A DNA stretch of 44,160 nt from contig JAEOTA010000015.1 in the NCBI GenBank assembly GCA_016840085.1, forward strand, positions 1-44,160, in the 5' to 3' direction. Within the stretch, counting starts at the first letter, position 1, and every line of letters begins with the position of its first letter. Both the position numbers and the translations under genes were made by a program. The DNA is from Promethearchaeota archaeon (lineage in GTDB: Archaea > Asgardarchaeota > Lokiarchaeia > Sigyniarchaeales > SOKP01). Of the stretch, positions 16,401-24,854 are shown piece by piece. Under the pieces are notes generated by a model. That model did no database searches. It was not told the DNA's origin and worked only from the letters and a program-made list of their open reading frames with translations.

Positions 16401-18580
16401 TATCGGAGGAGAAAAGGATTTTATTTCAAAAATTTGAAGAGGCAATAAAGATTGCTGAACAAACGAATAGAATACAACAAAAAATTGATCTATTGAACGA
16501 AATTGCAAACTATGCTTACAATTTGGAAGAATATGATTATGCGCTAAATAGGTTCGAACAAGCATACTTTTCTTCAATATTGTTAGGCATTGAAAAGTTA
16601 GAAAGTAAGGCAAAGAGCTTGAAAGGAATAGGTCTAATTAAATTAGCTAAAGAAGAAATAGATAGTGCTCTTAATGATTTTGAGCAATCTCTGCGTTTAT
16701 ATGAAGAAGTTGGGAATGAGGAAGAAATCTATTATCTTTCATGTCTCACTGCAGCAATTTATAAGGAACAAAACGATGATTTAATTGCATATGAACGCTT
16801 TATAGAAGGTTTTAAATTCTCTCATGATAAAGCTTCGCATGTTTTTAAAGCAGATGCGTTATTAAAAGCAGGATTAGTATGTGGTAATTTATACAAGCTT
16901 AAAGAGCAATATAGTTTGTTAAATGAAGCATTAAGTTTAATTGAATCGACAGAAGAAGAAGATCCAGAAAAAGATTTAGTTAAATGTTCAATAATTTCTA
17001 ATTTAGCTCCTTTCTATTATTATATTGGCAAGAAAGATGAAGGTAAACAAAAGTATTTGCAAGCGATAGAGTTATGGAATCAACTGGGAAATAAAGAAAA
17101 TGTAGAATATTTAAGAGAGAATTTAGAACGAATGGAGAAGCAACTTATTGATCCAGAAAAGTATGCTATACAATTCATTAGCAAGAATCTAGATGATTAT
17201 AATTCCGAAGATTCCTATACAATGATTCATGATTTATCAGTAGCAGCTTTTATTTTTGAGTTTCGGAATCAAATTAAAAATAAAATACTTATAGAATGTA
17301 GATTAGCGGATTATTATTGGATCCAAGGAAAATTACCAGAATCCATATTAAAGTTAAATCAATTAAGGGCTTCAATTTTACAACTAAAGGATCCTCCTGA
17401 GTTAACCTCCACAAAAGAATTTATTTTTAATAAACTTGATAGCATAAAGGACGAGAATTTCATTCCAAACTACTATAAAAACTGTATCGCCTATTTCAAG
17501 GATCAGAAAGATTTTATTAAAGCGATTGATGTTCTTAAACACTTAATTTATATATATGGATTATCTTATATGTACTTTGAAAGAGCACTCCATCTATTTG
17601 ACCTTGCAAATATTTATAATTCTCAGCTGAAAAATAACGATATAGCACTACAAAATTTTTTCGAAGCGGCAAACTTGTTTGAATTCAAAAATCAATTTAA
17701 GAATCAAGCTCTATCGCTCATTAGGATTGGAGATATATATAATGAAGGGCATGTATACAATGAAGCTATTAAATTTTATAACCAAAGCTTTGAGCTTTCT
17801 GAAAAGTTGAGTGACGACTATTTGAAAGTTCAGATTCTACTTTCTCTTTCATTTAATCATTCAATTCTTGGAAATAATGATATAGCGATTAATTTGATCA
17901 ATGATGGGTATAATATTGCTAGTAAGCTTGATTTGAATAATTATAAGGTAGCTTTCTCCATCAATTTGGCTAATATCTATCTTAATCAATCAGAATACCG
18001 AAAATGTTTAGAAGTAATTGAAAGTGGATTAAAAATTGTTGAAAGTTTAGATAATATCTATTTGAAAGCAAACATTTTTCTGATCAAGGGAGAATTAGAT
18101 TTAGAAAATGGAAATTATCAAGCCGCTATTAAAAATGTTAAAGCGTCTTATGAACTCTTTCAAGAATTAAAGGATAATCCAAATGAAGCTGAAACTCTTG
18201 TAGTTTTAGGTAGAATTCTAACTGGTAATGGACTCTACCAAGATGCAATGAACTCAATTAATAAAAGTTATAATATTTATACCATGTTAAAAGATAGTTC
18301 AGGAATAGCATATTGTAAATGCGCACTCGCTGCGTTATACTTGAAAGATAATAAGTATGACAAGGCACTTGATAATGCTATAAAAGCTTTCAATGTTTTC
18401 AACAAACTAGAAAATGGAGTTAAGAAAGCTAAATGCAGCAATTTGATTGGAGATATATATCTGAAAATGAACCTCATTGAAGAAGCAATTAAGTGGAAGA
18501 GAAGTTCAAAAGAATTTTATACCCAAATTGGAAACCAAGTTATGTCAAAAAAACTTGATTTAGAACTCTCAAATAGATAA
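13454..18580 (+). CDS. Giant SIR2-TPR protein (NAD-hydrolase-type effector)
   Basis: A 1,708-residue protein. Residues about 25-300 form a SIR2-like domain with the NAD-binding GAGIS (33-37), the TTNFD motif (121-125), the catalytic-histidine segment KIHGS (H174) and GYSGSDDFD (230-238), all intact. From about 345 to the end there are dozens of TPR-type helical repeats, for example AESISFFQRGLEIAEKV and ALEHYTRSLERK. There is no NTPase module between the two. SIR2 domains joined to repeat scaffolds are used in antiviral proteins that deplete NAD when a trigger binds; that role is inferred by analogy. The frame opens at GTG 13454, and an ATG 12 bases later is equally possible. Neighbours are the CARF regulator and the HD/HSP90-ATPase protein. 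Confidence 0.88.
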   Translation: MLDIMNKTIKFERYNSDLETLFSLEEKFTFLAGAGISIDAPTNIPSAIQIVRSLLELCAPKEEINEILSLNTLRYELMIEKLKLYLDENLHFLDYLELITEPNFIHLFLASAMIQGHNVMTTNFDYMIETALTDILLDNEYYNVIPVITRDDYEQYFRPLDLLKMNKYPVYKIHGSKKNIITEVDTTESLITTLGALGRDREMGETFALESFKKQTVYNLLKDHTLVVMGYSGSDDFDIGPMLKTLPYIKKLIWIEHVNSEDIEVLRVCQGDSEKDFHKFSRSESVMGEIALHLGIEVFQIKANTGKFVRNVLWKLLMPHFPYLGGELPREEDRPDFHHYISEEFKEIDVQELDKYLLACSIYLDLNQDISFQRCALKGLQLAEHNEDFTSQMHLLNQLGVIAFKSQNYAESISFFQRGLEIAEKVSDSIRKADFLTNVSAAQIELRDMFELGTRLDAKTMFQEALAVYEENREHLGRITALDNLSGASLISHELESSLNLLMEAYMFTMSLGNLKFKSEIAMNIGLVCDLYIDPKSAQSKLEEALSIKKQLGDLKSELFVHYLLGNFYYNQGQYNTALEHYTRSLERKNEIVGPTNEIECLLAMGWAYYKQNDLDRALETHERALKLCKASNNKIYEALIHNAKGFIFYLKNDLDLAFNSYKTALVLLKGFQNVSQTILTINKQIEINIQQISSKITPDLNGLRDHLTPISMHITDEREKLQFLEGELEKIYQWDLVSKKAQIMLDIGILHLLQNNKAKAREYLERGLELLTRMGKLSEVESYLSIFASYGLILKPININSFPFQFLFNIKTDIMEKKPIWIASMQSRQLSKNATLLLEEGNKLFNEGRIKEALPKFEEIFEIWRRLGEIDAMNDAKSIIATLKFNLALEKVQTFNQKGFNKVIMEEIPELIQSSEEMMILWKEVEEEMKKYSYPKEITQEKGVENTAQDLESSFGKDITEAASRIFELEQQSQIIFLSPHLSEEKRILFQKFEEAIKIAEQTNRIQQKIDLLNEIANYAYNLEEYDYALNRFEQAYFSSILLGIEKLESKAKSLKGIGLIKLAKEEIDSALNDFEQSLRLYEEVGNEEEIYYLSCLTAAIYKEQNDDLIAYERFIEGFKFSHDKASHVFKADALLKAGLVCGNLYKLKEQYSLLNEALSLIESTEEEDPEKDLVKCSIISNLAPFYYYIGKKDEGKQKYLQAIELWNQLGNKENVEYLRENLERMEKQLIDPEKYAIQFISKNLDDYNSEDSYTMIHDLSVAAFIFEFRNQIKNKILIECRLADYYWIQGKLPESILKLNQLRASILQLKDPPELTSTKEFIFNKLDSIKDENFIPNYYKNCIAYFKDQKDFIKAIDVLKHLIYIYGLSYMYFERALHLFDLANIYNSQLKNNDIALQNFFEAANLFEFKNQFKNQALSLIRIGDIYNEGHVYNEAIKFYNQSFELSEKLSDDYLKVQILLSLSFNHSILGNNDIAINLINDGYNIASKLDLNNYKVAFSINLANIYLNQSEYRKCLEVIESGLKIVESLDNIYLKANIFLIKGELDLENGNYQAAIKNVKASYELFQELKDNPNEAETLVVLGRILTGNGLYQDAMNSINKSYNIYTMLKDSSGIAYCKCALAALYLKDNKYDKALDNAIKAFNVFNKLENGVKKAKCSNLIGDIYLKMNLIEEAIKWKRSSKEFYTQIGNQVMSKKLDLELSNR

Positions 18581-18947
18581 TTAGAAACAAATTATCCACG
18601 ATAAATATTATTTTTAATATAAAATTTTTAGGATTTTTAAGGGTCATCGGAATTTTCGAAATAGTTTCCACTATTTTCAAAGAAAATGCTTATCTATCCT
18701 AAAGAATATAAGCCTTTTGATAAGGTTCCAATATTGCTGAGAGATTGGAACACAATATTTCAGTGGCTTAATAATTCTAAATTTAAAGACGGGTATAATA
18801 GCAACAAAAATTTATTGAATAATCAGAATAATTTATGCAATAGGCAAAAATCGCATTACAAAGGTAATAAAAAATTATTTCTAAAGTTAAAGATTTTTTT
18901 AAATATCATTTTTATAAAGTTTTATATATATTTTAACTAAATAGATA
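18581..18947. other. AT-rich intergenic stretch
   Basis: This stretch follows the SIR2-TPR gene. An 84-codon open frame (18686-18940) is made almost wholly of Asn, Lys, Leu, Ile and Phe, as expected for random AT-rich DNA, has no Shine-Dalgarno motif and resembles nothing I know. I do not call it a gene. Confidence 0.5.
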
Positions 18948-19445
18948 ATGAATTTAATTACACATGTTTTAATGGGTGTGCTCATTCAAATTTCATTTTT
19001 TATATTCTTTACATTTCCCTTTAACTTTATACTTACTATAATCATTGCCTTTTTGTCCCACTTTATTGTTGATGCATTTTCAAAAATAACATATCATACT
19101 CCTGAACCGCATTGGGATGATAAATTCTGGATTTCTTGGAATATTAGTGTACGCGTTTCTGGTTATATTGCTATAATTCTTTTTTTACCCTATTATTTAG
19201 GTATGTTATTTTCCAATTTACCTGATCTTTGGGATTGGACAATAGTAAGACGAATTCAAAAGAGAAGAAATAAAGATGGAAAAATAGATTACCATCATAA
19301 CAACTTTTTCCATAGAATGGTAGATATAATTAGAGAAAAAACGCTTTTTTGGCTTCCTGATTGGATCTATGAAAAGAAAGCTGTCATTGTAGAAATAATA
19401 ATAATAATTGCTTTAATTATTGGAATAATAGTTTTAATTCCTTAA
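18948..19445 (+). CDS. YdjM-like membrane protein, predicted metal-binding hydrolase family
   Basis: A 165-residue protein with hydrophobic helices at about 8-45, 70-95 and 145-165. Conserved-looking histidine and acidic positions are found in ITHVLMG near the N-terminus, FLSHFIVDAFS and TYHTPEPHWDD, and a DYHHNNFFHR segment follows further on. This spacing resembles the membrane-bound YdjM/DUF457 group, often annotated as metal-dependent hydrolases. The natural substrate of that group is not established. It lies between the SIR2-TPR gene and the TPR/MBL remnants, with no obvious operon partner. Confidence 0.6.
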   Translation: MNLITHVLMGVLIQISFFIFFTFPFNFILTIIIAFLSHFIVDAFSKITYHTPEPHWDDKFWISWNISVRVSGYIAIILFLPYYLGMLFSNLPDLWDWTIVRRIQKRRNKDGKIDYHHNNFFHRMVDIIREKTLFWLPDWIYEKKAVIVEIIIIIALIIGIIVLIP

Positions 19446-19501
19446 AATCTTCAAAATAAAACAAATGGGATTCACAATAACAATCTGATGATTTAGCTTC
19501 C

Positions 19502-19627
19502 TCATCTTTGGAGATGCAGTATGAACACTTTATTAAAGCATTCAATATCTACTTCAAATTTGCCCTTCTTAATTAAATCTAATCCCTTCTCGTACCATTT
19601 ATTTGCTTCTTTATTTTTTTCTTTCAT
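19502..19627 (-). pseudogene. N-terminal fragment of a TPR gene (paralogue of the gene at 7180)
   Basis: The minus strand encodes MKEKNKEANKWYEKGLDLIK then KGKFEVDIECFNKV before losing frame. This aligns with the start of the TPR protein at 8019 (KIADKWLDMGVDLINQGKF, then AEAIECFNKLL). After the first TPR unit the frame shifts, and further downstream DNA similarity (the CCTCATCTTTGG region) shows an internal deletion. It is a truncated relic rather than a working gene. Confidence 0.7.
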
Positions 19628-19732
19628 ATTTACTCAATCTAATAGTTATAAGATAAAAAACTAATAATAACGAAAATATTTAAGCTATTCTTTGATACAC
19701 TGATTTAAAAAATTCTTATAATAATTTATAGT

Positions 19733-19813
19733 TTAAATAAAATCGAGAAATACACCATGTCCATTGTCTTCAACATAAATTTTATTCCATCCGATGGTTT
19801 TGACGCCATCAAA
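19733..19813 (-). pseudogene. N-terminal fragment of an RNase J-like MBL gene
   Basis: The minus strand encodes FDGVKTIGWNKIYVEDNG followed by HGVFLDFI and a stop. This matches residues 7-30 of the MBL protein at 5520 (FDGANTIGGNKIYVEENG, then KGVFLDFG). Nothing of the metal-binding part remains. It lies about 105 bases upstream of the TPR remnant on the same strand. Confidence 0.7.
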
Positions 19814-19842
19814 TATTTAAATATTTTATCCCTCCATTTTTT

Positions 19843-21714
19843 ATGAATCAAAAAAAATTTGATACTATTCCAAGATCAGAGTATCCAAGACCACAATTTC
19901 AAAGGAAGGACAATTGGATAAATCTTAATGGGCAATGGGATTTCGCATTTGACGATGAGAACCGTGGACTAAAAGAACGTTGGTATAGAAAGGAGCAAAA
20001 AGACAAATTTAACAAAAGAATTATAGTTCCTTTTTGTTTTCAAAGTGAATTAAGTGGGATCGGAGTTCAAGATTTCCATGATATAGTGTGGTATAGAAAA
20101 GAATTTCAGGTTACATCAGAATTTACTAAAAATAGGACCTTGTTACATTTTGGAGCCGTGGATTATTCCTGTAAGGTGTACTTAAATGGAGAATTTGTCG
20201 AAACTCACGAAGGAGGTTATATAGGATTTAGTATAGATATAACTGATTTCATAGAAGAAGAAAATGTGTTGGTTGTAAGAGTTGAGGATCCGAGCACCGA
20301 TCTTGAGATACCCCGAGGAAAACAATATTGGTTTAAGGAACCTATTGCAATATTTTATCCCAGAGTTACAGGTATCTGGCAAATGGTTTGGATAGAATAT
20401 GTTTCATCAAAATGCTATTTAAAATGGGTAAAAATCACATCAAATATAGATAAATCTGAAATAGTAATAGAATGTGATATTTTTGGAAAAGGATTCCCTG
20501 AATTGAATCTGTCTGCATTGATTTCGTTTGGAGGTAAAGAAGTTGCTAAAGAGGAAATTAGTCTTAATTTTTTAGGGGATATCCGCAAAAAAAGAGATAA
20601 AAAAATCTTAAGGATTAAAGGAGCTAGAACCCAACTTCAAAATCCCTCTCCATTTACATTTAAAATCGCAATTCCGAAAGATTCATTATATCTCTGGGAT
20701 GTAGATAATCCTCATTTATATGATATTTCCTTTAGGTTATATAATTCTAATTCAATGGAAACATATGATCAAGTTATTTCCTATTTTGGAATGAGAGAAA
20801 TTTCTCTTTCCGAAGAATCAACGGATACCAATAAACGTGTACTTTTAAATAATAGTCCTATATATCAGAAATTATTCCTACTTCAAGGATATTGGCCAGA
20901 TGGACTATATACTGCTCCTTCGGATGATGCTATAAGACAGGACATTCGATATATTAAAGATTTCGGTTTTAACGGATTGAGAACTCATCAAAAAGCATTT
21001 GATCCAAGATTCCTCTATTGGTGCGATAAAATGGGAGTTTTAGTGTGGGGGGAAATAGGAAATGCATACCAATTTTCTCCTAAAGCTCAATTACGATTAA
21101 TCAATGAATTTGCTGCTGAAATAGAACGTGATTACAACCATCCTTCGATTATTGTATGGACTGTAGTAAATGAGGGTTGGGGGGTTCCAGGGGCTCATAG
21201 AGGTAAGAAAAAAGCTAATTACACTGTTTCACTATATCATTTAATGAAATCTCTTGATCCGACAAGGTTGATTATCGATGATGATGGATGGTTTCATACA
21301 AAGACAGATTTATGTACTGTTCATTTGTATAAAGACTATGATTCATTGGCTAACTCCTTCGAAGAGGAGAAAAAGTTCCAAATTTCTTCCCCTTATCCTA
21401 TATACCTTAAATCCTTTAATTACAAAAATGAACCGATTATATATTCTGAAATAGGTGGATTTGGTCTTGATTTTGATGCAAGTGGGGAAAAGAAAGCGTG
21501 GGGTTATCAAATTGCGAATTCCTCAGAAGAATTATTTCAAAAAGTGGTTGATTTACTAAAATTATTCGATGAAAGAAAGGATTGGATACATGGTTTTTGT
21601 TATACAGAGTTATATGATCAGTTTCAAGAAATAAATGGGCTATTAACGATTAATCGAACGCCAAAATTTGATCCTTCAAGATTAAAAGAAGAATTAGATA
21701 AATTGTTTTATTAG
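19843..21714 (+). CDS. Glycoside hydrolase family 2 (beta-galactosidase/glucuronidase-like)
   Basis: A 623-residue GH2 enzyme. The N-terminal jelly-roll (WINLNGQWDFAFDDENRG, DIVWYRKEFQV, YLNGEFVETHEGGYIGF) and the immunoglobulin-like middle are followed by a TIM barrel. The acid/base glutamate is in WTVVNEGWG near residue 444, and the likely nucleophile is the glutamate in IIYSEIGGFG near 536. There is no signal peptide, so it probably acts inside the cell on an imported beta-linked sugar. The family hydrolyses beta-galactosides, glucuronides or mannosides; the specificity cannot be fixed. A GPH-type sugar transporter lies 1.6 kb downstream on the same strand with a TnpB gene between them, which suggests an interrupted sugar-use pair. 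Confidence 0.9.
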   Translation: MNQKKFDTIPRSEYPRPQFQRKDNWINLNGQWDFAFDDENRGLKERWYRKEQKDKFNKRIIVPFCFQSELSGIGVQDFHDIVWYRKEFQVTSEFTKNRTLLHFGAVDYSCKVYLNGEFVETHEGGYIGFSIDITDFIEEENVLVVRVEDPSTDLEIPRGKQYWFKEPIAIFYPRVTGIWQMVWIEYVSSKCYLKWVKITSNIDKSEIVIECDIFGKGFPELNLSALISFGGKEVAKEEISLNFLGDIRKKRDKKILRIKGARTQLQNPSPFTFKIAIPKDSLYLWDVDNPHLYDISFRLYNSNSMETYDQVISYFGMREISLSEESTDTNKRVLLNNSPIYQKLFLLQGYWPDGLYTAPSDDAIRQDIRYIKDFGFNGLRTHQKAFDPRFLYWCDKMGVLVWGEIGNAYQFSPKAQLRLINEFAAEIERDYNHPSIIVWTVVNEGWGVPGAHRGKKKANYTVSLYHLMKSLDPTRLIIDDDGWFHTKTDLCTVHLYKDYDSLANSFEEEKKFQISSPYPIYLKSFNYKNEPIIYSEIGGFGLDFDASGEKKAWGYQIANSSEELFQKVVDLLKLFDERKDWIHGFCYTELYDQFQEINGLLTINRTPKFDPSRLKEELDKLFY

Positions 21715-21990
21715 AGAATTTCAGGTCACATGACAAATTGAAAAAGGACTAATACAATCTTAAATAGCATAACATTGGTTTTTTCTTTTCTATAGACTAT
21801 TATAATGTTCATAGATTTTGTAAAATTGCTAACCTAATTACTTTTAAAATAATATCTATTATTTCGACATTCACTTTTTTTCCAAACTCACTATATTTAT
21901 AAGTATTTCTAACGAACTTTTACTATAAAATAATACAATTTTGTGATTATTATTAGAAAAACTAGTAAAACCAGTAACAGCTAATATCAA

Positions 21991-23232
21991 ATGGTACTAA
22001 TAATGAGATTAACTGAAATTATTCAAGTGAAGTCTTCAGAGGACTTATCTAAGATTTGTCATTTAGCTAAAAATCTCTATAATTTAGGCAATTGGTATAT
22101 ACGACAGGATTTTTTTAATCTCAATAATATTTTAACCTATTATGATTTAGATTTCATTTTGAAGTACAAAAACGTGTATAAAAATTTACCTGCTCAAACA
22201 TCTCAGCAAATACTTAAGCGTATAACTGGAAACTGGAAAGCATATTTTAAAGCATTAAGAGAATATCAAAAGGATTATAAGAAATTTAAGAGAAAACCAA
22301 GAATACCTGGATACAAAAAGAAAAACGGAGAATCTATTGTGATTTTTACTAATCAGCAATGTAAAATAAAGGAAGGATATTTACATTTTCCTAAAAAGGT
22401 TAATCTCAACCCAATTAAAACCAGATTAAAAGAGAGATTAAAAGAAGTAAGAATAATTCCATTAGGAGTAAAATATAAGATTGAAATTGTATATGAAAAG
22501 GAAGAGAAAGATTTAGGATTAGAAAAAAGGCATATATTAGCTATTGATTTAGGATTGAGTAATCTCATAACTGCTGTAAATAATAATGGATGTACACCAT
22601 TTATTATTAAAGGTGGGATGATAAAATCCATAAATCAGTATTATAATAAGCAATTAGCATATTACAGAAGCATTGAGAATAAGAAAGGTAATTTTACTGA
22701 TACTAAGCGAATGAAAAGACTACATTTAATTCGAAACAATAAACTGACTACCTTATTTCATCGTATCTCCAGGAATATCATTGGGTATTGTATCAAACAT
22801 AATATTGGAACGATTGTAATTGGCTATAATTTCAATTGGAAACAGAAGAGTAATATTGGAAAAAAGAATAATCAAAAATTTGTTCAAATTCCATTCTTGA
22901 AATTATTAGAACAAACTGAATACAAAGCACAATTAGTCGGAATTAAAGTCAAAAGAATTGATGAATCCTACACCTCCAAATGTTCTTTCTTGGATAATGA
23001 ATCTATAAAAAAACATTGTCATTATAAAGGTAAACGAATTTCCAGAGGGTTTTTTAAGACCGCAACAGGAAAGATAATCAATGCTGATGTAAATGGAGCA
23101 TATAATATCATGAAAAAAGGATTCCCAAAAGCCATTTCGGTTGATGGGATAGAGGCATTCGGACTAATGCCACAAATATTACAACAAAACATTGTTGATA
23201 ATAGTATTTGCAATAAGATGAGTGTAGCTTAA
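21991..23232 (+). CDS. tnpB: TnpB-type RNA-guided nuclease (IS200/IS605/IS1341 family)
   Basis: A 413-residue TnpB. RuvC-I aspartate is in AIDLGLSNLITA and RuvC-III aspartate in INADVNGAYNIMKK. At the RuvC-II position the usual glutamate is replaced by VIGYNFNWKQ, and a glutamate further on in RIDESYTSKCSFLDNE may take its place, as in a known TnpB subgroup with a rearranged site. The CxxC zinc finger is reduced to single cysteines. No tnpA is present, so the element is IS1341-like or immobile. The right end must fall in the 41 bases before the transporter gene; the left end is not defined within the 276 bases after the GH2 gene. The ATG at 22003 is an alternative start. Confidence 0.85.
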   Translation: MVLIMRLTEIIQVKSSEDLSKICHLAKNLYNLGNWYIRQDFFNLNNILTYYDLDFILKYKNVYKNLPAQTSQQILKRITGNWKAYFKALREYQKDYKKFKRKPRIPGYKKKNGESIVIFTNQQCKIKEGYLHFPKKVNLNPIKTRLKERLKEVRIIPLGVKYKIEIVYEKEEKDLGLEKRHILAIDLGLSNLITAVNNNGCTPFIIKGGMIKSINQYYNKQLAYYRSIENKKGNFTDTKRMKRLHLIRNNKLTTLFHRISRNIIGYCIKHNIGTIVIGYNFNWKQKSNIGKKNNQKFVQIPFLKLLEQTEYKAQLVGIKVKRIDESYTSKCSFLDNESIKKHCHYKGKRISRGFFKTATGKIINADVNGAYNIMKKGFPKAISVDGIEAFGLMPQILQQNIVDNSICNKMSVA

Positions 23233-23273
23233 CTCATTTTAATAGTCTGGAAAGTCAAAAGAAACCAAATAAC

Positions 23274-24596
23274 ATGATAACTAATAAGAAGATGTACGAG
23301 ATAACAAAGATTGGTCGAAGAAATGTAGCAATAATGATACTTTTGGGCATCGCAGGGCAGATCGCTTGGGCGGTTGAAAATAGTTGGTTTAATACATTTG
23401 TTTTTGATGAATTAACACCGGATCCTAGACCAATAGCATGGATGGTGGCTGTCAGTGCAATTATCGCAACAATTACTACTTTAATCATGGGATCTCTAAG
23501 TGATAGAACATATAGCAAATGGGGTAGGAGAAAACCTTATATTCTTATGGGATATATTTTATGGGGGATTATGACCGCCATCTTTCCTATGGTCTCTTTT
23601 ATTCCAATTGTAGGTATTGCAGTAGTAATGGTTATTATAGTAGATGCAATTATGACTTTTTTTGGTTCCACAGCTAATGATGCTGCTTATAGTGCATGGA
23701 TTACAGATATTGGAAATTCGAGCAATAGAAATAGGATTAACAGCATCAATTCCGCTACCGTATTAATAGCAAATCTTATTGCATTGGGTGTAGCAGGAAT
23801 TATTATAGATACATTTGGATATTTTATATTCTTTTATATACTAGGGGGCACAGTTTCAATCAGTGGTTTGATTGCTGGATTAATGATCAAAGAATCTGCC
23901 ATCCCCATGGAAGAGCGTGAGCCGTCAAAAAAAGTATGGAAAGATTTAAAAGAATTAATCTCAATTCAAGATATTAGAGAAAATAAACTTTTATATCTTT
24001 TGTTTCTTAACATGGCTATAAGCGGGATTGCAAGTATGGTGTTTTTTCCATATATTTTTATTTATATGGAACATTATCTAAAATTTTCTAAATCGATGAT
24101 AGGTATAATTGGTTTGCTCATAATAGGGATTTCAACTATATTAGTTCTTATAATAGGGTTTGTTATAAAAAAGGTTAATCGAAAGTCGCTTTTAATATTA
24201 TATATTATACTGGGAACCGTTTTTTCCTTCATACTTTCTTTTATCACTGATATATTATTTGTTACTATCTTCTATATGCTGAATTTAACTTTTTCAACGT
24301 TATCAGGCGTCGTACGGGGCGGATGGATGCAAGATGAATATCCAAAAGAAAGTATTGGAAAGTTTCAAGGAGTTCGTTTAATTTTCATGGTTCTCATTCC
24401 GATGGTAATAGGTCCTTTCATTGGATCAATGATTATTGAACAATTTGGTATTCCTATTGTTATTGATGGAGAACCTGGATATATTCCAACTCCTCCACTT
24501 ATCATTGTTGGAGCGATATTATCCTTGTTAGCTTTAATACCTTTGGCATTCATCAAAAAATCAGAAGGAATAATTGTTTTTAACGAAAGGACATAA
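23274..24596 (+). CDS. GPH-type MFS sugar:cation symporter
   Basis: A 440-residue, 12-helix membrane protein. The loop between helices 2 and 3, DRTYSKWGRRKPYILMG, is the signature of the glycoside-pentoside-hexuronide group of the MFS, related to MelB and to eukaryotic SLC45. The VENSWFNTFVFDELTP segment after helix 1 is also typical. It should import a glycoside or uronide with a cation. It is on the same strand as the GH2 gene and begins 41 bases after the TnpB stop, so its promoter probably lies within or upstream of the TnpB gene. Confidence 0.88.
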   Translation: MITNKKMYEITKIGRRNVAIMILLGIAGQIAWAVENSWFNTFVFDELTPDPRPIAWMVAVSAIIATITTLIMGSLSDRTYSKWGRRKPYILMGYILWGIMTAIFPMVSFIPIVGIAVVMVIIVDAIMTFFGSTANDAAYSAWITDIGNSSNRNRINSINSATVLIANLIALGVAGIIIDTFGYFIFFYILGGTVSISGLIAGLMIKESAIPMEEREPSKKVWKDLKELISIQDIRENKLLYLLFLNMAISGIASMVFFPYIFIYMEHYLKFSKSMIGIIGLLIIGISTILVLIIGFVIKKVNRKSLLILYIILGTVFSFILSFITDILFVTIFYMLNLTFSTLSGVVRGGWMQDEYPKESIGKFQGVRLIFMVLIPMVIGPFIGSMIIEQFGIPIVIDGEPGYIPTPPLIIVGAILSLLALIPLAFIKKSEGIIVFNERT

Positions 24597-24674
24597 AACA
24601 TTTTCTTTTTTTATATTTTATTCGAAAAATAATGAATTTTCCAATAAATATACGATTAAACGGGATGTTCAGAT

Positions 24675-24734
24675 TTGCAATTCGAAACATTAATAGGATG
24701 TAGTTATTGCGGGGGAATGATTGAAACTACTTAG
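24675..24734 (+). pseudogene. Possible half zinc-ribbon micro-ORF
   Basis: A 19-codon TTG frame encodes LQFETLIGCSYCGGMIETT with one CxxCG pair. It resembles one half of the zinc ribbons found elsewhere in the window. There is no second cysteine pair, so it is more likely debris than a gene. Confidence 0.2.
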
Positions 24735-24854
24735 AATAAAGAATACTTAGGAAAAAATCCATAGATTGTTTTTGTTATTTATTCAAATAGATATATCTGA
24801 AACATCAGAACCTCTATATTTATTATATTGCTTTTTTAGTTATGTGAGCATTAA

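Noticed and set aside
18686..18940. 84-codon plus-strand frame
   Set aside because: Its composition is what random AT-rich DNA gives, and there is no ribosome site or recognisable motif.
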